Positions 1 to 8,774 of a stretch of DNA of 64,000 bases are shown here, one piece after another. Made by a program: the position numbers and the translations under genes. Within the stretch, counting starts at the first letter, position 1. The number at the start of each line of letters is the position of its first letter. The notes under the pieces are model-generated. The model saw nothing but the letters and a program-made list of their open reading frames with translations, ran no database searches and was not told the origin of the DNA. The stretch is from Pseudomonadota bacterium (lineage in GTDB: Bacteria > Pseudomonadota > Gammaproteobacteria > Burkholderiales > Burkholderiaceae_C): positions 62,001 to 126,000 of the forward strand of contig JAFEEF010000049.1 in NCBI GenBank assembly GCA_018241265.1, in the 5' to 3' direction.

Positions 1-540
1 ATCCTCGCCGAAGGGCGGCGCCCGCTCGACGGGGGCTTCATCGCGCGGCGCCTCGCGTGCTCCGAGGTCATCCTGTGCGCTGCGCCCGACTACCTCGACC
101 GGCGCGGCCGCCCCGGCCATCCGACCGAACTGCACGGCCACGACGCGATGCTGCCGACCTTCCTGCGCGAGCTGACGTTCCGCTCCGGCGCCTGGGGCGA
201 CGACGAGCCCGAAGGCGAGTCGGTGACCGTGACCCTGAACAGGCCCAGCCTCAGCACGATCCACACCGACACGATATATGCCGCCGCACTGGCCGGCCTC
301 GGCATCACCGGGCTGCCGTCGTTCGTGGCCGAGGATGCGCTCGCCGAGCACGCGCTCGAGCGCGTGCTGCCGGCGTGGCGCACCCTGACCTTGCGCCTCT
401 ATGCCGGCATACCGACGCGCAAGCACGTGCCGGCACGCACGCGCGTGTTCGTCGACTACCTCGTGCAGGCGTTCGGCGGCGAGGACCGCGATCCGTGGCT
501 GCAGGCCACGGGCTGCGAGACCTTGCGGCTGGCGGCTTGA
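1..540 (+). CDS. LysR-type transcriptional regulator, C-terminal part (5' end outside window)
   Basis: The open frame runs in from the left edge and ends with TGA at 538-540, giving about 179 residues. They match the second half of a LysR effector-binding domain: an APDYLDRRG segment followed by L-x-GHD, then the typical alternation of strands and helices (GLGITGLPSFVAEDAL) and a tail VFVDYLVQAF. The DNA-binding N-terminus lies upstream and cannot be seen, so the target is unknown. The following genes are on the same strand but separated by about 150 bp, so no regulatory link can be claimed. Internal ATGs (for example 148) would cut the domain and are not real starts. Confidence 0.85.
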   Translation: MLAEGRRPLDGGFIARRLACSEVILCAAPDYLDRRGRPGHPTELHGHDAMLPTFLRELTFRSGAWGDDEPEGESVTVTLNRPSLSTIHTDTIYAAALAGLGITGLPSFVAEDALAEHALERVLPAWRTLTLRLYAGIPTRKHVPARTRVFVDYLVQAFGGEDRDPWLQATGCETLRLAA

Positions 541-690
541 GTCGACCCTTGCCGAGTGCCGGCGACGTCAGGCCGTTGCTTCGCCGACACCGGCCGGACG
601 TGTCGAAGACGAGCGTGGTGGCGGACTGGCGCAGCATGCACCGAGCATGGGCCACGCCGCTTCGGCAGGCGCGGGGTATCCTTGCCCGCC

Positions 691-1290
691 ATGCGCTGCG
701 AAGACATCGCATCCCATCCCGACTTCCGCCCGCTGTCGGCGATCGCCGGCATCGCGATCGACCTGCGCTATGCCGGCCCGCACAACTTCGTCGGGCGCGA
801 CCTGTACGGCGATCTCGATTGCGGGTGGCTGCATCGCGAGGCGGCGTCGGCGTTGCAGCTCGCGGCCACGCGACTGGCCGCGGATCTGCCGGGGCACCGC
901 TTGCTGGTCCTCGATGCGCTCAGGCCGCATCGCGTGCAGCGGCTGCTGTGGGCGCACCTGGCCGGCACCGGCTTGCGCGAGTACGTCGCCGATCCGGCGA
1001 TCGGCTCCATCCATTCGTACGGCATGGCGGTCGATGCGACGATCGTCGGTCCCGATGGGTGCGAGCTCGACATGGGCAGCGGCTTCGACGAGATGAGCGA
1101 GCGGTCGCATCCGCGGCTCGAAGCGGAGCATCTCGCGGCGGGCAGGTTGACGCTCGTGCAGCATGGTCATCGTGAGCGGTTGCGCGCCTCGATGGCGGCC
1201 GGCGGCTTCGGCGGCATTCCGAACGAATGGTGGCACTTCGATCTGGGCGATCGCGACCAGGTGCGCCATCGGTACACGCGGGTCGAATGA
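691..1290 (+). CDS. ddpX: D-alanyl-D-alanine dipeptidase (VanX/DdpX family)
   Basis: A 199-residue zinc dipeptidase of the M15D family, which cleaves D-Ala-D-Ala to free D-alanine. The zinc-site motif SIHSYGMAVD supplies H108 and D115; NEWWHF supplies the catalytic E179 and third ligand H182; the transition-state arginine is R78 in DALRPH. Length is close to VanX (about 202 aa). No signal peptide is seen, so it should be cytoplasmic and act in cell-wall dipeptide recycling rather than glycopeptide resistance; no vanH or vanA neighbour is present. I chose ATG 691 because the VanX fold begins there; the frame stays open farther upstream. Its stop overlaps the next start (ATGA), indicating translational coupling. 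Confidence 0.9.
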   Translation: MRCEDIASHPDFRPLSAIAGIAIDLRYAGPHNFVGRDLYGDLDCGWLHREAASALQLAATRLAADLPGHRLLVLDALRPHRVQRLLWAHLAGTGLREYVADPAIGSIHSYGMAVDATIVGPDGCELDMGSGFDEMSERSHPRLEAEHLAAGRLTLVQHGHRERLRASMAAGGFGGIPNEWWHFDLGDRDQVRHRYTRVE

Positions 1291-2255
1291 TGCAGGCCTT
1301 CGAGTCCATCGCCTACGCGAGTCCGGCACCCGGGCCGCGCCTGATCGTCACGGGCGCGGTGCACGGCAACGAGACCTGCGGCACCGTCGCGATCAGGCGC
1401 GTGCTCGACGACATCCGGCAGGAGCGCCTCGCGATCGTCGCCGGCCAGGTGACCTTCGTGCCGGTGACCAATCCGCTCGCGCATGCGCGGCGCCAGCGCG
1501 AAGGCGAGCGCAACCTGAACCGCAAGCTCGCGCCGACCGCCGATCCGCGCGAGTTCGAGGACCACGTCGCGAACTGGCTGTGCCCGCTGCTCGCGCGCCA
1601 CGACGTGCTGCTCGACCTGCATTCCTTCCATACCGGTGGCGAGCCGTTCGCGCTGATCGGTCCGGAGGACAACGATGGCCCGCTCGAGCCGTTCCGGCAT
1701 GCCGCCGAAGAGGAGGCGCTCGCCGTGCGCCTCGGCGTGCGGCGCATCGTCGACGGCTGGCTCGAGACTTATGCGATCGGCGTGCAGCGTCGCATCGCCC
1801 AGCTGGCCGATGGGGCGTCAGCGGCGGCAGCGCTCGGCCTCGATCCCGACTATGGCGTCGGCACGACCGAATACATGCGGCGCGTCGGCGGCTGGGGCTA
1901 CACGCTCGAATGCGGGCAGCACGACGATCCGCAGGCGCCGGAGGTGGCCTACCGCGCGATCCTCAACGCGCTGGCGCATCTGCGCCTCATCGACGCGGTG
2001 CCACCACCCGCAGTGCGCGATCCGGACGTGGTGCACCTGTTCGACGTCGTCGACAAGATCGACGCGGCCGATCGCTTCAGCCGGCCGTGGGCGAGCTTCG
2101 ATGCGGTGCGCGCCGGCGACCTGATCGGCACGCACGCCGACGGTACCGAGGTCCGCGCTCCGGCGGCCGGCTGCATCGTCTTTCCCAACCCCGGCGCCTC
2201 GGCCGGGAAGGAATGGTTCTATCTCGGTCGGCCGAGTCGGCGCCTGCGCGCTTGA
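1287..2255 (+). CDS. Succinylglutamate desuccinylase/aspartoacylase family metal amidohydrolase
   Basis: A 322-residue protein of the AstE/AspA zinc carboxypeptidase-like family. VHGNE gives zinc ligands H26 and E29, NPLAHARRQREGERNLNR is the substrate-binding loop, DLHSFH gives H112, and TLECGQ carries the likely general base E208. A C-terminal beta domain (about 245-322, ending KEWFYLG) is typical. The substrate, an N-acyl amino acid, cannot be told from sequence: no other arginine succinyltransferase-pathway genes are nearby, so astE is not assigned. Start ATG 1287 overlaps the dipeptidase stop by 4 nt; a second ATG follows at 1290. The pair probably forms a two-gene operon for peptide or amino-acid derivative breakdown. 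Confidence 0.88.
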   Translation: MMQAFESIAYASPAPGPRLIVTGAVHGNETCGTVAIRRVLDDIRQERLAIVAGQVTFVPVTNPLAHARRQREGERNLNRKLAPTADPREFEDHVANWLCPLLARHDVLLDLHSFHTGGEPFALIGPEDNDGPLEPFRHAAEEEALAVRLGVRRIVDGWLETYAIGVQRRIAQLADGASAAAALGLDPDYGVGTTEYMRRVGGWGYTLECGQHDDPQAPEVAYRAILNALAHLRLIDAVPPPAVRDPDVVHLFDVVDKIDAADRFSRPWASFDAVRAGDLIGTHADGTEVRAPAAGCIVFPNPGASAGKEWFYLGRPSRRLRA

Positions 2256-2344
2256 CGCCGACTGGCGATTGCTTCGAGTCCAGCCCCTCGATCGGCTTCC
2301 GCGTCACCGGCAGGATGTGCACGACCTTTTGGCGCGTCTCCCGT

Positions 2345-2719
2345 TCAGCTCGGCTCGCTCGCGCCCTTCATCTTCTGATGCGCCTCGTGCGCGGCTTCCT
2401 TGGTCTTCTCGACGCCGTGCTCGACCGCTTCGCCGGTCTTCTCGGCGCCATGCTTGATGGCCTGGCCGGTCTTGTGCGCGCCGCGCTTGATCGACTCTTC
2501 GGCGCGCGCCGCCGAGCCGGTGCCGTGCATCATGTGGTGCGAGGTGCTCATGTTCGAGCTGCTGGTCCCGGAACTCTGGCCGCTCTTGAAGTCCTGGTAG
2601 GCCGCATCCATGCGCTGCTGGCGCGTGGTGTCGTTCATGTCCTGGGCGATCGCGGTCGACGCCGCGAGCGCGCTCAAGGTAGCGAACAGCGTGACGATGG
2701 CAGGGCGTAGCGTGGACAT
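2345..2719 (-). CDS. Small secreted helical-repeat protein, function unknown
   Basis: Codes for 124 residues with a clear Sec signal peptide (LFATLSALAASTAIAQ) and a mature part of low complexity. Residues about 50-65 are Ser/His/Met-rich. Residues about 72-115 are imperfect 11-residue repeats of the form G(A/V)xKTGxAxxHG, amphipathic and Lys/Ala/Glu-rich as in LEA-like or apolipoprotein-like helices. A second short secreted protein with KTKEGAD-type repeats lies at 10241-10492. It is likely periplasmic. No enzyme motif is seen, and a stress-protective role is only a guess from composition. Confidence 0.75.
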   Translation of the reverse strand: MSTLRPAIVTLFATLSALAASTAIAQDMNDTTRQQRMDAAYQDFKSGQSSGTSSSNMSTSHHMMHGTGSAARAEESIKRGAHKTGQAIKHGAEKTGEAVEHGVEKTKEAAHEAHQKMKGASEPS

Positions 2720-2828
2720 GGCGCGTCCTTCGAGGGGTTGGTCGAGACCCGACGGTAGCGCGCCGGCCGACGATCTCCAACCGGCGGTCGGATCGCCCGG
2801 CTGTCGGACCAGTCCTACGCCCGGCGAT

Positions 2829-3476
2829 TCAGGCGGACTTGCTCAGCACGACGTGCAGCGCCGCCAGCGTCGCCTGGTGCTCGGTGCAGCGAAAGCCCAG
2901 CGCCGGCAGGTCGATGCCCGCGAGCAGCGCCTCGCCGCGTCCGAGCGGCGTCGGGGAGATCGCCAGATGCATCTCGTCGACCAGCCCGGCCTGGAGGTAC
3001 TGGCGGATCGTCGCGGCGCCGCCGCCGATCCGCACGTCGCGTCCATTGGCCGCTTCGCGGGCGCGCGCGAGCGCTTCATGAATCCCGCCGGTGACGAAGT
3101 GGAAGGTCGTGCCGCCGTTCATCTCGATCGGCGCGCGCGCATGGTGCGTCAGCACGAAGACCGGCACGTGATAGGGCGGCGTGTCGCCCCACCAGCCTTT
3201 CCAGCGCTCGTCCGGCCACGCGCCGCGCACCGGACCGAACATGTTGCGGCCGAGGATCCAGGCGCCGAGGTTGGCGAAGCCGCGCGCCGCGTAGGCGTCG
3301 TCGACGTCGGTCGAGCCGCCGTCCTGGCCGAACATCTGCCGGAAGGTGCGCGTGCCGAACGCCCATTGGTGCAGCGTCATGCCGCCGGCGCCCATCGGCT
3401 GCTCGAGACGCTGGTCGGGACCGGCGCCATAGCCGTCCATCGACATGCCGAATGCGTTGACTCTGAGTTTGGACAT
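2829..3476 (-). CDS. Dihydrofolate reductase-like protein (RibD C-terminal domain family)
   Basis: A 215-residue single-domain protein of the RibD_C/DHFR-like fold, common in bacteria as stand-alone NADPH-dependent reductases of unknown substrate. Visible are the N-terminal strand LRVNAFGMSMDGY, a WILGRNMFGPVRG segment, PVFVLTHHAR, and the nucleotide-binding stretch VRIGGGAATIRQYL followed by LVDEMHLAISPTPLGRG. The start at 3476 begins the first beta strand directly. It stands alone, 109 bp from its downstream neighbour and convergent with nothing obvious. Physiological role unknown. Confidence 0.88.
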   Translation of the reverse strand: MSKLRVNAFGMSMDGYGAGPDQRLEQPMGAGGMTLHQWAFGTRTFRQMFGQDGGSTDVDDAYAARGFANLGAWILGRNMFGPVRGAWPDERWKGWWGDTPPYHVPVFVLTHHARAPIEMNGGTTFHFVTGGIHEALARAREAANGRDVRIGGGAATIRQYLQAGLVDEMHLAISPTPLGRGEALLAGIDLPALGFRCTEHQATLAALHVVLSKSA

Positions 3477-3585
3477 GAAGGACTCCAGGGGATGGACCGG
3501 CGGCCCGTTCGATCGCCGCCGGCTCTCCCTGACGACGAACGGCGCGCGGCCGATTCGACACCGGGGCCCATCATGCCCGCATCGT

Positions 3586-4611
3586 TCAGCCGCCCACGCG
3601 CAGCAGCCCCGTGGCAGGGTGACAGCCGAGGTATTCGAAGCGCTGCTCGTCGGCCCGCGCCACCGTCACCTCGTGATAGAGCTTGAGCTGCGCGGCCGGC
3701 CCGAGCTTGCCGAGGTAGCGCATCGCGGCGCCGAAGATCGCGATGTGGGTCGGATGCGATTCGGCCCAGCGCTCGAGCGCCGCGAGGCTCTTCCACCAGC
3801 TCATGCCGTAGCTCTTCTCGAGCGGCCGGCCATCGTCGTCCTCGACGCGCAGGTAGCGGTTGGCATAGCAGCCGATCGCGCGCCCGTCGTCGCGCAGGAA
3901 GTCCATGCCGGCGCGCAGCTCGGGCTCGACGTCGCCGAGGTACATCGCGCGTTCGCCGGCATCGGTGTCGGCCCAGTCCTGGCCGGAGCGGATCAGGCAG
4001 AGATGCTCGTGTCCATGCACGACGACCTGCGCGCCGTCCTGTTCGATGCGCGGCGCGCCGACGGGCGCCAGCGCATCGGTCTGCGACGCCGGGATGCGGT
4101 CGCGTGCGCCGCCCCAATAGGCATGCTCCATCACCATCTCGCTCATCCCCGACGCCAGGGCGGCGATGCCTTCGGCGCGGTTCGGCGCCGAGAACAAGGT
4201 CTCGTAGCGCTCGACCGACGGACGCAGCACCTCGACGAAGGTGCCGAGGCCATCGCGCGACGTGCCCGTCCATGCCTTGCCATGGGTCGCGTGCCAGGCG
4301 TCGTAGCGCGCCGGGTCGTCCCAGTACGCGGCGGCGATCACGGTCGCGTAGCCCGCTTCGTCGATGTAGCGGGCGCGGTCGGCGTGCTGCGGACCGGCGG
4401 TGGCGCCGAAGCGCGCCTGCAGCTCGGCCAGTGCCGGCGTCAGCGCGGCACGGCCGGCCCTGGATTGCACGCCGTAGTAGGCCATCACGACCTGCGTCAC
4501 GCGGGTCGGATGGCGGGCGACGAACGACGGATAGGGCGGCTGGTAGTCGTCCGGCACGCGGCGCAGGCGGCTGCGCGGGCAGCGCAGGTGGTCGGGGATG
4601 GCGGATTCCAT
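3586..4611 (-). CDS. oxd: Aldoxime dehydratase (haem-containing, OxdA type)
   Basis: A 341-residue member of the haem aldoxime dehydratases, which dehydrate R-CH=NOH to a nitrile. The N-terminus MESAIPDHLRCPR and later blocks (YWGGARDR, LIRSGQDWAD, DFLRDDG, RWAESHPTH, LYHEV) match the Pseudomonas and Rhodococcus enzymes. From family knowledge, R170, S209, the haem-ligand histidine of ESHPTH (H289) and the distal H313 correspond to the essential residues. The start at 4611 reproduces the conserved N-terminus; the frame is open far upstream but that part is antisense to other genes. It lies 11 bp after the nitrilase stop, in the same operon, so the nitrile made here can pass directly to the nitrilase. 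Confidence 0.93.
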   Translation of the reverse strand: MESAIPDHLRCPRSRLRRVPDDYQPPYPSFVARHPTRVTQVVMAYYGVQSRAGRAALTPALAELQARFGATAGPQHADRARYIDEAGYATVIAAAYWDDPARYDAWHATHGKAWTGTSRDGLGTFVEVLRPSVERYETLFSAPNRAEGIAALASGMSEMVMEHAYWGGARDRIPASQTDALAPVGAPRIEQDGAQVVVHGHEHLCLIRSGQDWADTDAGERAMYLGDVEPELRAGMDFLRDDGRAIGCYANRYLRVEDDDGRPLEKSYGMSWWKSLAALERWAESHPTHIAIFGAAMRYLGKLGPAAQLKLYHEVTVARADEQRFEYLGCHPATGLLRVGG

Positions 4612-4622
4612 CGCGGCCGCCC

Positions 4623-5681
4623 TCAAGCGGCGCGCCGCGCGGTCGGCAGCTCGGTCACGTCGGCGCGCTGCGTCGGCGGCTCGTCGTCCGGTCCGCGTGC
4701 TGCCGCCTCCGCCATGTGGCGCTGCCGGTTCACGACGCGGTCGCCCGGCGTGCGGTCCAGCAGCAGCCGGGTGACGTCGGGCCGCGCATAGTGGCCGGCC
4801 GGATCGGCGGCGGCCTTCGCCAGCGCGATCGTGCCGAGGTCGAGGTCGGCATAGACGAGGCCTTCGGTGCCTTCGGGCAGCGGCTCGTGCATCAGCCGGC
4901 CGTCGGGCGCGTAGATGGTCGCAAAGCCGCCGCCTTCGAGCAGCAGCTGGCGCTTCACCGGATCGTCGCCGCACAGCGTCGCGATCATCTCCTTGCTCAC
5001 CGTCGCGCACGGCGCGAGCACGAAGCACTGGCCCTCGACCGCGTAGATGCGGCTCGCGGCGTTGTTCACCTCCGGCCCGAGCGCATAGGCGCCGCCGCGG
5101 TAGAGCGAGAAGCTCGGCCACGCGGCGATGTGCACCTGCTCGTTCTGCGCGTACATCGCGTACTTCGACAGCGGCTGCAGGTGCTCCCAGCAGCACAGCG
5201 CGCCGACGCGGCCGAGCGGCGTGTCCCACACCGTCAGGTCGCTGCCGTCGCCTTCGCCGAACACGGTGCGCTCGACGTGCGTGGGCTTGAGCTTGCGGCG
5301 CTGCGCGATCGTCTCGCCGTCCGGGCCGATGATCCACTGGCCCATGTAGAGGCTGCCGCCGTGCTTCTCGCTGTGGCCCATCACGACGGTGATGCCGTGC
5401 GCCTTCGCGGCGGCGGCGATGCGCTCGGCCTCCGGGCTGCCGTAGACCAGCGAGTGGTCGTGGTAGCGCTGGATGAACTGCATGCCCCAGGCCGGCGAGT
5501 CGAGCCAGATGAACCACGGGTAGCCGGGCAGCCACGTCTCGGGGAAGGCGATCAGCTTGGCGCCGTTGCCGGCGGCTTCGGCGATCAGCGTGATCGCCTT
5601 GGCTATGGAGGCGTCGAGGTCGAGAAAGACCGGCGCGGCCTGGACGGCGGCGGCGCGGAACTTCGGGTGCGAGATGGCCAT
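4623..5681 (-). CDS. Nitrilase (nitrile to carboxylic acid and ammonia)
   Basis: 352 residues, usual nitrilase length. The catalytic triad is visible: E48 in FPETW, K130 in [11 protein letters not shown] and C164 in CCWEHLQPL, equivalent to E48/K131/C165 of the Rhodococcus J1 enzyme. It hydrolyses nitriles without a free amide intermediate, in the cytoplasm. It is first in a two-gene operon with the aldoxime dehydratase and divergent from an AraC-type regulator (146-bp intergenic region holding both promoters). Substrate preference (aliphatic, aromatic or arylacetonitrile) cannot be read from sequence; aldoxime-linked nitrilases often act on arylaliphatic nitriles. Confidence 0.95.
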   Translation of the reverse strand: MAISHPKFRAAAVQAAPVFLDLDASIAKAITLIAEAAGNGAKLIAFPETWLPGYPWFIWLDSPAWGMQFIQRYHDHSLVYGSPEAERIAAAAKAHGITVVMGHSEKHGGSLYMGQWIIGPDGETIAQRRKLKPTHVERTVFGEGDGSDLTVWDTPLGRVGALCCWEHLQPLSKYAMYAQNEQVHIAAWPSFSLYRGGAYALGPEVNNAASRIYAVEGQCFVLAPCATVSKEMIATLCGDDPVKRQLLLEGGGFATIYAPDGRLMHEPLPEGTEGLVYADLDLGTIALAKAAADPAGHYARPDVTRLLLDRTPGDRVVNRQRHMAEAAARGPDDEPPTQRADVTELPTARRAA

Positions 5682-5826
5682 GGCGGGCTCCGGTCGTGGT
5701 GGGGGTGGACAGCGCCGATGCTAGGAACGCCATGCCGATGTGGCTTGCCTCAGCGTGGCGCCGCTCTTGACTGCGCGGCGCAAGCCCGCTGGCGCCGGGG
5801 CGGCGATCTGCGTAAGCTCCGCGCCC

Positions 5827-6810
5827 ATGGCCCGGGTCCTGTCCACCGCCAGCGTCGAGGCGTCGCAGCGCGTCGCCTACTGGACCGACCTCGTCTGCGA
5901 CACCTTCGTGCAGCTCGAATGCGATGCGTGCGGCGATGCCGACTCGATCGACGGCGAGATCGTGGCCGATCGCCTCGCGACCCTGGAGCTGACGCGCGTC
6001 ACCGCGACCGGCCAGACCGTGCGCCGCACGCCGGCCCGGATCGCGCTTGCGAGCGAGGACTACTTCCTCGTCAGCATCCAGACCGCCGGCCGCGGCGTCA
6101 TCAGCCAGGACGGCCGCGACGCGCTGCTCGGCCCGGGCGATTTCGCGCTCTACGACAGCACGCGGCCCTACACCCTGACCTTCGACGCGGCCTTCCAGCA
6201 GATGGTGCTGATGCTGCCCGGCCCGACCTTGCGTTCGGCGCTGCGCGACACCGACAAGCTGACGGCGACGCGCGTCTGCGGCGACCGTGGCGCCGGCCAC
6301 CTGATGATCAACATGATCGGCACCCTGGCCGCCGACATCGGCACCCTGGCGCCCGAGTCGGCCACCGCGGTCGCCGACAGCGTCGCCCAGATCCTGATCG
6401 CCGGCCTGTCGGCGCTGCCCGCGGCGCGGCGGCCGGCGGTGTCGCAGCTCACCGCCTACCACCGCGAGCAGATCAAGGCGCTGGCGCGCGAGCGCCTGCG
6501 CGATCCGTCCTTCGGCGTGGCTCAGGTTGCCGCGGCGCTGAAGATGTCGCCGAGCACGGTGCACCGCGTCTGGGGCGGCGGCGAAGCGTGTTCGCTGTCC
6601 GACTGGATCTGGGCCGGGCGCCTCGACCTGGCGCGCCGCGATCTGTGCGATCCGGCGCTCGCCGCGCGCAGCATCAGCGAGATCGCCTATGCCTGCGGGT
6701 TCAACGATGCGGCGCACTTCAGCCGGGCGTTCCGGGGGCGGTTCGGGTGTGCGCCGCGGGAACTGCGGCTGGGCAGCCAGCGCTATGGCTCTCATGGGGG
6801 GCTGCTTTGA
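5827..6810 (+). CDS. AraC-family transcriptional regulator, likely activator of the aldoxime/nitrilase operon
   Basis: 327 residues. Residues about 20-190 form an AraC_binding_2-type ligand domain (LVSIQTAGRGVISQDGR, GPGDFALYDSTRPY). The C-terminal about 100 residues hold two helix-turn-helix motifs, the second being ISEIAYACGFNDAAHFSRAFR. The architecture matches activators such as NitR that sit beside nitrilase and aldoxime dehydratase genes and respond to nitriles or amides. ATG 5827 was chosen because the domain begins within 10 residues; upstream in-frame codons lie in the divergent promoter region. The stop codon overlaps the TTG of the next, damaged reading frame. Confidence 0.9.
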   Translation: MARVLSTASVEASQRVAYWTDLVCDTFVQLECDACGDADSIDGEIVADRLATLELTRVTATGQTVRRTPARIALASEDYFLVSIQTAGRGVISQDGRDALLGPGDFALYDSTRPYTLTFDAAFQQMVLMLPGPTLRSALRDTDKLTATRVCGDRGAGHLMINMIGTLAADIGTLAPESATAVADSVAQILIAGLSALPAARRPAVSQLTAYHREQIKALARERLRDPSFGVAQVAAALKMSPSTVHRVWGGGEACSLSDWIWAGRLDLARRDLCDPALAARSISEIAYACGFNDAAHFSRAFRGRFGCAPRELRLGSQRYGSHGGLL

Positions 6811-7109
6811 CTCAAGATGACTCCAATCGGAGCCATAAGAGCGCGAACCACCCGCTTCCGGTTCCGGTATCGAGCGCCATTCGCAAGCTCGGCGCCGATG
6901 TGTCGCTCGCAAGGAGACGGCGGCATATTTCCCGGGCATCGCTCGCCGAGCGAATAGGCGCGTCGCTCAACACGATCAAGCGTCTCGAGAAGGGCGATCC
7001 ACGCATACCGTTGCAGTTCGTCGCGCGCACGCTGCATGTGCGCGCAAGGTATGTCGGTTCTATCCGCAGAAACCTCGGAATTCGGGCTGCCCATAGCGAT
7101 GACATCTGA
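6807..7109 (+). pseudogene. XRE-family (HipB-like) helix-turn-helix regulator, apparently frameshifted
   Basis: The frame from TTG 6807 gives a conserved HTH protein: SHKSANHPLPVPV, LGADVSLARRRRHISRASLAER, SLNTIKRLEKGDPRIPLQF and VARTLHV. This is the signature of small XRE regulators usually found next to HipA. After codon 77 the frame reads into Arg-rich sequence and stops at 7109. The alternative frame starting near 7040 gives SVLSAETSEFGLPIAM, which resembles the usual C-terminal tail of the family, so a single indel near 7035-7045 probably broke the gene. No hipA follows; the next gene is an SDR. Start choice is uncertain. Confidence 0.5.
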
Positions 7110-7866
7110 CAGGCCTGCTGTCGCCATCGTCACGGGCGCCGGCTCCGGCATCGGCGCCGCCACCTGCCGCCGCCTCGCTGCGCGCGGCGTGGCGCTCGTG
7201 ATCCATACCGGCAGCAACCGCGACGGCGCCGAAGCGGTCGCCGTGGCTTGTGCCGGCGTCGCGTCGCGCATCGTCGTCGGCGATCTCGCCGAACCCGTCA
7301 CCGTCGACGCGCTGCTCGACGCGGCCGCATCGCTCGGCACCCTGCAGGCCGTCGTGGCGAACGCCGGCTATGCCGATCGCCGCACGCTCGCCGAACTCGA
7401 CGACGCCGCCGTCGAGCGCGCGCTCGGCGTGATGGTCGTGCCGCTCGCTCATCTGCTGCGGCGTACCGCCGCGCCGTTGCGGGCGAGCGTCGAAGCCGGC
7501 GGCATCGGCCGCTTCGTCGCGGTCAGCTCGTTCATCGCGCATCGCTTTGCCGCCGGCACGTCGCGCTTCGCGGCGAGTGCCGCGGCGAAGGCCGGCGTCG
7601 AGGCGCTCGTCCGTTCCGCTGCGGCCGAGCTCGCGCCCGCGGGCGTCACCGTCAACGCCGTCGCGCCTGGTCATGTGCGCAAGGACAAGCCCGGCTCGGC
7701 CGCGCTCGGCGCCGAGCAACTCGCCGACGCGCAGGCACGCATTCCGCTGCGGCGCCTCGCCACGCCCGACGACGTCGCCGCGGTGATCGCGTTCCTGCTG
7801 AGCGAAGATGCGGGCTACGTCACCGGCCAGGTGATCCACGTCGACGGCGGCCTGACCTTGCTGTGA
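7099..7866 (+). CDS. SDR-family oxidoreductase-like protein with altered active site
   Basis: 255 residues with the classical SDR cofactor motif TGAGSGIG near residue 12, a VVANAGYADR segment (NNAG equivalent), and the C-terminal VTNAVAPGH-like and YVTGQVIHVDGG blocks. The catalytic YxxxK motif is abnormal: the lysine is K164 in ASAAAKAG, but the residue four before it is Ser160, with Phe157 nearby. The conserved serine (about 143 in VAVSSF) is kept. The protein may therefore bind NAD(P) without normal dehydrogenase activity. ATG 7099 starts just before the Rossmann fold and overlaps the damaged HTH frame. It is followed at 38 bp by an amino-acid ABC transporter, probably in one operon. Confidence 0.85.
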   Translation: MTSDRPAVAIVTGAGSGIGAATCRRLAARGVALVIHTGSNRDGAEAVAVACAGVASRIVVGDLAEPVTVDALLDAAASLGTLQAVVANAGYADRRTLAELDDAAVERALGVMVVPLAHLLRRTAAPLRASVEAGGIGRFVAVSSFIAHRFAAGTSRFAASAAAKAGVEALVRSAAAELAPAGVTVNAVAPGHVRKDKPGSAALGAEQLADAQARIPLRRLATPDDVAAVIAFLLSEDAGYVTGQVIHVDGGLTLL

Positions 7867-7903
7867 TCCGCCGCACCCATTCCAACCGAAGGAACGATCC
7901 CTC

Positions 7904-8746
7904 ATGACCGACCGCCGCCAGTTCATTGCCGCCCCCCTCGCCGCCGCCGGTCTCGGCGCGCTCGGCCTGCGTCCGGCCCTTGCCGAGGACGCGACCGAGA
8001 GCACCTGGGCGCGCATCAACCGCACCAAGACCTTGCGCATCGGTGCGGTCGCGGGTGCGGCGCCGTACTACCACAAGGACCTGGCGTCGGGCGAATGGCA
8101 AGGCTTCATGATCGACTTCGCGCGCGGCCTCGCGGCCAGTCTGAACGCCAAGCTCGACATCACCGAGACGACCTGGGGCAACGCGGTGCTCGACCTGCAG
8201 GCGAACAAGCTCGACGTGTTCTTCGGCCTCAACCCGACGCCGCAGCGCGCGCTCGTCGTCGACTTCTCCGACCCGCTGTTCAACAACGCCTTCGTGCTGC
8301 TCGCGCGCAAGGATTTCGCGCCGCGCACCTGGGCCGAGCTGAACAACCCGAAGGTCAAGATCGCGGTCGACATCGGCTCGTCGCACGACCAGATGATCAC
8401 GAAGACCTGCCCCGACGCGCAGATCATCCGGCTCGAGAAGTCGGCCGATGCGACGCTCGCGGTGCAGACCGGCCGCGCCGACGGCCAGGTGCTGGTCACC
8501 GTGCTCGCACTGACGGTGGTCAGCAAGAACCCGGCCGTCGGCCATGTCGTGCTGCCGACGCCGGTGCAGGCGACGACGACCAACCTGGGCTTTCGCAAGG
8601 AGACCGACCGCACCTGGGTCGAGTACGTCGACAAGTGGATCGCGCAGACCCGTGCCGGCGGCCACGTGAAGGACGTCGTGCTGTCGAACCTGCAGAAGCT
8701 CTCCGGCGTGACGCCCGAGCAGATCCCGCCGGGCACGACGTTCTGA
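7904..8746 (+). CDS. Amino-acid ABC transporter substrate-binding protein
   Basis: 280 residues of the SBP family 3 (polar amino acid). The N-terminus MTDRRQF followed by a hydrophobic Ala/Leu-rich stretch and LRPALAED is an export signal, possibly Tat-type. Family features include TLRIGAVAGAAPYY, GFMIDFARGLA, TTWGNAVLDLQANKLDVFFGL and IAVDIGSSHD. The protein captures its ligand in the periplasm for the permease and ATPase that follow. The neighbours complete a single-permease ABC importer (binding protein, permease, ATPase), all on one strand with short gaps. The ligand cannot be named. Confidence 0.92.
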   Translation: MTDRRQFIAAPLAAAGLGALGLRPALAEDATESTWARINRTKTLRIGAVAGAAPYYHKDLASGEWQGFMIDFARGLAASLNAKLDITETTWGNAVLDLQANKLDVFFGLNPTPQRALVVDFSDPLFNNAFVLLARKDFAPRTWAELNNPKVKIAVDIGSSHDQMITKTCPDAQIIRLEKSADATLAVQTGRADGQVLVTVLALTVVSKNPAVGHVVLPTPVQATTTNLGFRKETDRTWVEYVDKWIAQTRAGGHVKDVVLSNLQKLSGVTPEQIPPGTTF

Positions 8747-8774
8747 CGCGCCGGCGGCTCGACCGGGAGCGCCT

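Noticed and set aside
4612-6939. Upstream extension of the aldoxime dehydratase frame on the minus strand
   Set aside because: The extension is antisense to the nitrilase and AraC regions and has no family match; the conserved enzyme N-terminus starts at 4611.
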